Below are positions 28,545 through 32,363 of a stretch of DNA of 32,363 bases, one piece after another. Origin of the DNA: Afipia sp. (GTDB lineage Bacteria; Pseudomonadota; Alphaproteobacteria; Rhizobiales; Xanthobacteraceae); NCBI GenBank assembly GCA_017474385.1, contig JAFVHU010000026.1:1-32363 (forward strand). The letters run 5' to 3'. Both the position numbers and the translations under genes were made by a program. Position 1 is the stretch's first letter; each line of letters opens with the position of its first letter. The notes beneath the pieces are model-generated. The model did no database searches. It was not told where the DNA came from and worked only from the letters and a program-made list of their open reading frames with translations.

Positions 28545-29879
28545 TTACTTGCCGATGCAGAACTCACGGAAGATCACATCGAGGATGTCCTCGACATCCA
28601 CCCGGCCAGTCAACCGGCCCAACGAATGAATCGCGATTCGTAGCTCTTCAGCCAGCAGCTCGTCGCCCTTCCCGGCTGAGCGCCCTGCCCGTTCCAGCGC
28701 ATAGACCGTTTCCCGCAGCAGCGTCCGATGCCGGGCGCGGCTGACGAGGGCCATCTCGCCTGCCCCGAAATAATCCTGGGCGTAGGACACCAGTGCCGCA
28801 ATCAACTCCGGAACCCCATCGCCCCGCGCAGCCGAAATATCGAACTGCGCCCTCGCCGCGCCCTCACCTTTGCCGCCGGTCAGATCGACCTTGTTGCGCA
28901 CGATCCAGACCGGCGCATGATCGTCTTCGTTTTGCGGCGACGGCGCGGTCTTGTCGTTGGCGTCGACCAGCCACAGCACCAGATCCGATGTGCGCGCACG
29001 ATCGCGCGCGCGGCGCACCCCTTCCTGCTCGACGGGATCGTGGGTGTCGCGCACGCCCGCGGTGTCGATCAGCGTCACCGGATAGCCGTCGAGATCGAGA
29101 TGAACTTCGATCACGTCGCGCGTGGTGCCGGCATGCGGCGACACGATCGCAGCCTCGCGCCGCGCCAGGCGATTGAGCAGCGTCGACTTGCCGGCGTTCG
29201 GCGGGCCGGCAATCGCAACCGTCAGGCCTTCGCGCAGGCGTTCACTTTGTGCCGATGCGCGAAGGGTTTCTTCGATTTCGGATTTCAGCGCCGCGACCTT
29301 GCGCAGCGCCGGTGCGACAAGCTCCGCCGACACGTCACCCTCGTCGGAGAAATCGATCCCCGCCTCAACCAGCGCCGACGCCTCAATGATCTGCTGTCGC
29401 CAGCTCTCGGCTTTTACGCCGAGCAAACCTTTCAAATGCCGCAGCGCCTGACGGCGCTGACGATCGGTGTCGGCATGAATCAGATCGTCGAGACCTTCGG
29501 CTTCGGTGAGATCGAGCTTGCCGTTCTCGAAAGCGCGGCGCGTGAACTCCCCCGGCTCTGCCGGACGCAAGCCGTCGACCGCACCGAGCGCATCGAACAT
29601 CGCCGCGATGACGGCTCGGCCGCCATGAACATGAAATTCCGCGACGTCTTCGCCGGTCGCGCTGTTCGGACCCGGAAACCAGAGCACGACCGATTCGTCG
29701 ATGGCGCTGCCGTCGAGATCGCGCAGGGTCGCGAGATGGGCAACACGAGGTGTCGGCAGTTTTCGACACAGCCGCTCGACCGCCGCCCTCGCCTGCGGAC
29801 CGGACACGCGGATGATGGCAATCGCCGACGGCGCGCGGCCTGACGACAAGGCGAAGATGGTCTGGTCGGGGGAATGCAT
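28545..29879 (-). CDS. mnmE: tRNA modification GTPase MnmE
   Basis: A 444-residue GTPase (TrmE/ThdF), partner of MnmG in wobble-uridine modification. The N-terminal folate-binding domain is [24 protein letters not shown] and [17 protein letters not shown]. The helical domain follows. The G domain has G1 GPPNAGKST, the G2 region [25 protein letters not shown] (G3) and NKVD (G4). The C terminus is FCIGK, the conserved Cys-containing tail. Length is normal. Start ATG 29879. The gene precedes mnmG across the parS-bearing gap of about 150 bp, so the two are transcribed in the same direction, with the centromere between them. Confidence 0.97.
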   Translation of the reverse strand: MHSPDQTIFALSSGRAPSAIAIIRVSGPQARAAVERLCRKLPTPRVAHLATLRDLDGSAIDESVVLWFPGPNSATGEDVAEFHVHGGRAVIAAMFDALGAVDGLRPAEPGEFTRRAFENGKLDLTEAEGLDDLIHADTDRQRRQALRHLKGLLGVKAESWRQQIIEASALVEAGIDFSDEGDVSAELVAPALRKVAALKSEIEETLRASAQSERLREGLTVAIAGPPNAGKSTLLNRLARREAAIVSPHAGTTRDVIEVHLDLDGYPVTLIDTAGVRDTHDPVEQEGVRRARDRARTSDLVLWLVDANDKTAPSPQNEDDHAPVWIVRNKVDLTGGKGEGAARAQFDISAARGDGVPELIAALVSYAQDYFGAGEMALVSRARHRTLLRETVYALERAGRSAGKGDELLAEELRIAIHSLGRLTGRVDVEDILDVIFREFCIGK

Positions 29880-30006
29880 GCCTATTTGTCGGACACCTGC
29901 CCGGCAGGCAACGAAAAATCCCCGGAGATCATGATTCTAAAATTGCTGCATCGCAATATGTTGCAATGATGGGTGCAACAATTTCATTACTGCGACGCAC
30001 AATCGA
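29880..30006. promoter_or_regulatory. mnmE upstream region with TTGC dyads
   Basis: This is the 127-bp gap upstream of mnmE and downstream of the acetyltransferase gene. It is AT-rich relative to its surroundings and carries two overlapping-style dyads, ATTGC (29942-29946)/GCAAT (29953-29957) and GTTGCA (29960-29965)/TGCAAC (29974-29979). They could form an operator; no regulator is identified. Confidence 0.35.
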
Positions 30007-30717
30007 CTATCGTCCGCGCGCGGCGGTGATCACGTCCGTCAGCGACATCCGCTGACGCCCTTCCCGATCAAAATTCTCGGGCGCCAGCCATTGCTCGTAA
30101 GCGCGTTTGAGCGCCGGCCATTCGCTGTCGAGAATCGAAAACCAGGCGGTGTCCCGGTTGTGGCCTTTGACCACCAGATGATTGCGGAAGATTCCCTCGA
30201 AGCGAAATCCGAGCCGCAGCGCGGTGTGTCTCGACGGCGCGTTGAGCGAGTTGCACTTCCATTCGTAACGCCGGTAGCCGAGTTCGTCGAACACGTAGCG
30301 CATCAAGAGATACATCGCCTCGGTGGTGGTGGGTGTGCGCTTCAGCGTGTCGGCATAATGGATGCTGCCGATTTCAACGACACCGTTGGCAGGATCGGGC
30401 CGCATGAATGCGCAGACGCCGCCGGCGCGTCCTGACGCGCGGTCGATGATGGCGCTGTAGATGTAGTCCTTGCTGTTCGCAGCTTCGGTCAGCCAGTTCA
30501 GAATCCCGGCGTCATCCGCGAACGGACCGATGAACAGATACACCCATGACGCTTCGTCGGTGGCTCTGAACGCCGCCAGCAAATCATCACCATGACGCGC
30601 AACATCCAGCGGCTCGATGCAGCAGGTGCGGCCATCGATCGTGACCGGTTGCGGTGACGCACGGCGCGTCCAGTCGGGCAGGGCAATACCGAGCGGAAGA
30701 CGGGATTCTGACGTCAA
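30007..30717 (-). CDS. GNAT family N-acetyltransferase (RimJ/RimL type)
   Basis: A 236-residue acetyl-CoA-dependent acetyltransferase of the long RimJ/RimL-like subgroup. The fold is seen in GRTCCIEPLDVARHGDDLLAAF (first strand and helix), [101 protein letters not shown]. The substrate is unknown. I chose the TTG at 30717 because AAGGGAGAT lies 7 bases upstream on the minus strand and the family alignment starts there (LTSESRLPLG); the frame runs on to an ATG at 30858, but that extension crosses a hairpin and the rho terminator. It lies between mnmE and rho in the same orientation. Confidence 0.85.
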   Translation of the reverse strand: MTSESRLPLGIALPDWTRRASPQPVTIDGRTCCIEPLDVARHGDDLLAAFRATDEASWVYLFIGPFADDAGILNWLTEAANSKDYIYSAIIDRASGRAGGVCAFMRPDPANGVVEIGSIHYADTLKRTPTTTEAMYLLMRYVFDELGYRRYEWKCNSLNAPSRHTALRLGFRFEGIFRNHLVVKGHNRDTAWFSILDSEWPALKRAYEQWLAPENFDREGRQRMSLTDVITAARGR

Positions 30718-30797
30718 GAAGAAATCTCCCTTTACCGTCGTATCCTGTATCGACGCGAACGGCGGAATCATCCTGACCGGATACATCAAAAATGCAA

Positions 30798-30848
30798 ATG
30801 CCCGGCACATCGATACGAAGACGTGCTTCGCACTGATGGGCCGGGCAT
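30798..30848. repeat. Imperfect hairpin repeat upstream of the acetyltransferase
   Basis: ATGCCCGGC (30798-30806) pairs with GCCGGGCAT (30840-30848). Going inward there is a 1x1 mismatch, a 4-bp stem CATC/GATG, a 4x4 internal loop, and a 5-bp stem CGAAG/CTTCG with a 5-base loop. It is one base from the rho terminator. It is probably another dispersed palindrome. Confidence 0.75.
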
Positions 30849-30849
30849 A

Positions 30850-30880
30850 GCAAAACAAGCTGACCGCCGTTGGCGGCCAG
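30850..30880 (-). terminator. Rho-independent terminator of rho
   Basis: Read on the minus strand, CTGGCCGCC (30880-30872) and GGCGGTCAG (30868-30860) form a 9-bp stem with one G-U pair and a 3-base loop, followed by CTTGTTTTGC. It begins 10 bases after the rho stop codon. It is apt that the rho gene ends at an intrinsic terminator. Confidence 0.8.
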
Positions 30881-30889
30881 AAGCTCGTA

Positions 30890-32155
<1,266 letters not shown>

Positions 32156-32363
32156 TGGGGTTGTCCTGTGGAGCATGTGGAGAAAAGAGAGGGGAGGGGA
32201 GCGAAAGGTTCAGCCTGCTGACGACATACGGACTACAAACGCGATCAGAAGTCCGCAGGTCTTGAGCGAGGAAGGTGCCGGGAGGCTTCGAACCTGATGT
32301 GGCGGCCGGTCCAACAATGAGACCGGGACTCAACCACATCCGCCTGCGTTCGGTGGGATGACA
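32156..32363 (-). promoter_or_regulatory. rho upstream region / 5' leader
   Basis: I see no supported gene in these 208 bases. On the minus strand, 32209-32179 is an almost G-free, C- and T-rich tract shortly upstream of the start codon, resembling a Rho-utilisation (rut) region. Autoregulation of rho by premature termination in its leader is known in E. coli; here it is inferred from composition only. Confidence 0.45.

Overview
The window is chromosomal core sequence from a high-GC alphaproteobacterium, most likely of the Nitrobacteraceae/Bradyrhizobiaceae (Rhodopseudomonas, Afipia, Oligotropha, Nitrobacter, Bradyrhizobium). This rests on protein sequence style, the gene order dapC-ftsK-lolA-xth, the paired glnK-amtB units, the conserved block leuS-lptE-holA / parB-parA-rsmG-mnmG-mnmE / rho, and intergenic palindromes typical of the family. 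I see no phage, plasmid, IS transposase, CRISPR, tRNA or rRNA.

Layout. 1-1058: 3' end of infC with a terminator, a Trm112-like small protein and a SnoaL/NTF2-like protein. 1140-4362: UbiH-family hydroxylase (-), tesB (+) and a GYF_2/DUF898-like membrane protein (-). 4617-8664: two consecutive glnK-amtB units for ammonium sensing and uptake, the second behind a good sigma-54-type promoter. 8949-14696: dapC, ftsK, lolA, xthA. 14709-17271: a stand-alone cyclic-nucleotide-binding protein, a CenR-like response regulator, an L,D-transpeptidase and YggS. 17378-19069: a membrane diguanylate cyclase. 19330-23785: leuS-lptE-holA. 23902-28390: mnmG-rsmG-parA-parB on the minus strand. 28545-32155: mnmE, an acetyltransferase and rho on the minus strand. 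Three perfect parS sites (one inside rsmG, two between mnmG and mnmE) mark this as the chromosomal centromere. In relatives this block lies close to oriC, which is probably beyond the right edge.

The most unusual content is a composite palindromic element of about 165 bp, present three times (5024-5188, 10175-10341, 19066-19228). Each copy is two hairpins in opposite orientation, separated by exactly 12 AT-rich bases. Each hairpin is bounded by CTAG (CTCG/CGAG in one). Stem sequences differ between copies but pairing is kept by compensatory changes, while the apical loops are similar. One copy splits glnK from amtB, one ends 7 bases before the ftsK start, and two supply the stop codon of the upstream gene. 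I cannot assign it to a named family. The second notable feature is an in-frame, lower-GC insertion of about 78 residues in LeuRS. Several other palindromes of other types fill intergenic gaps.
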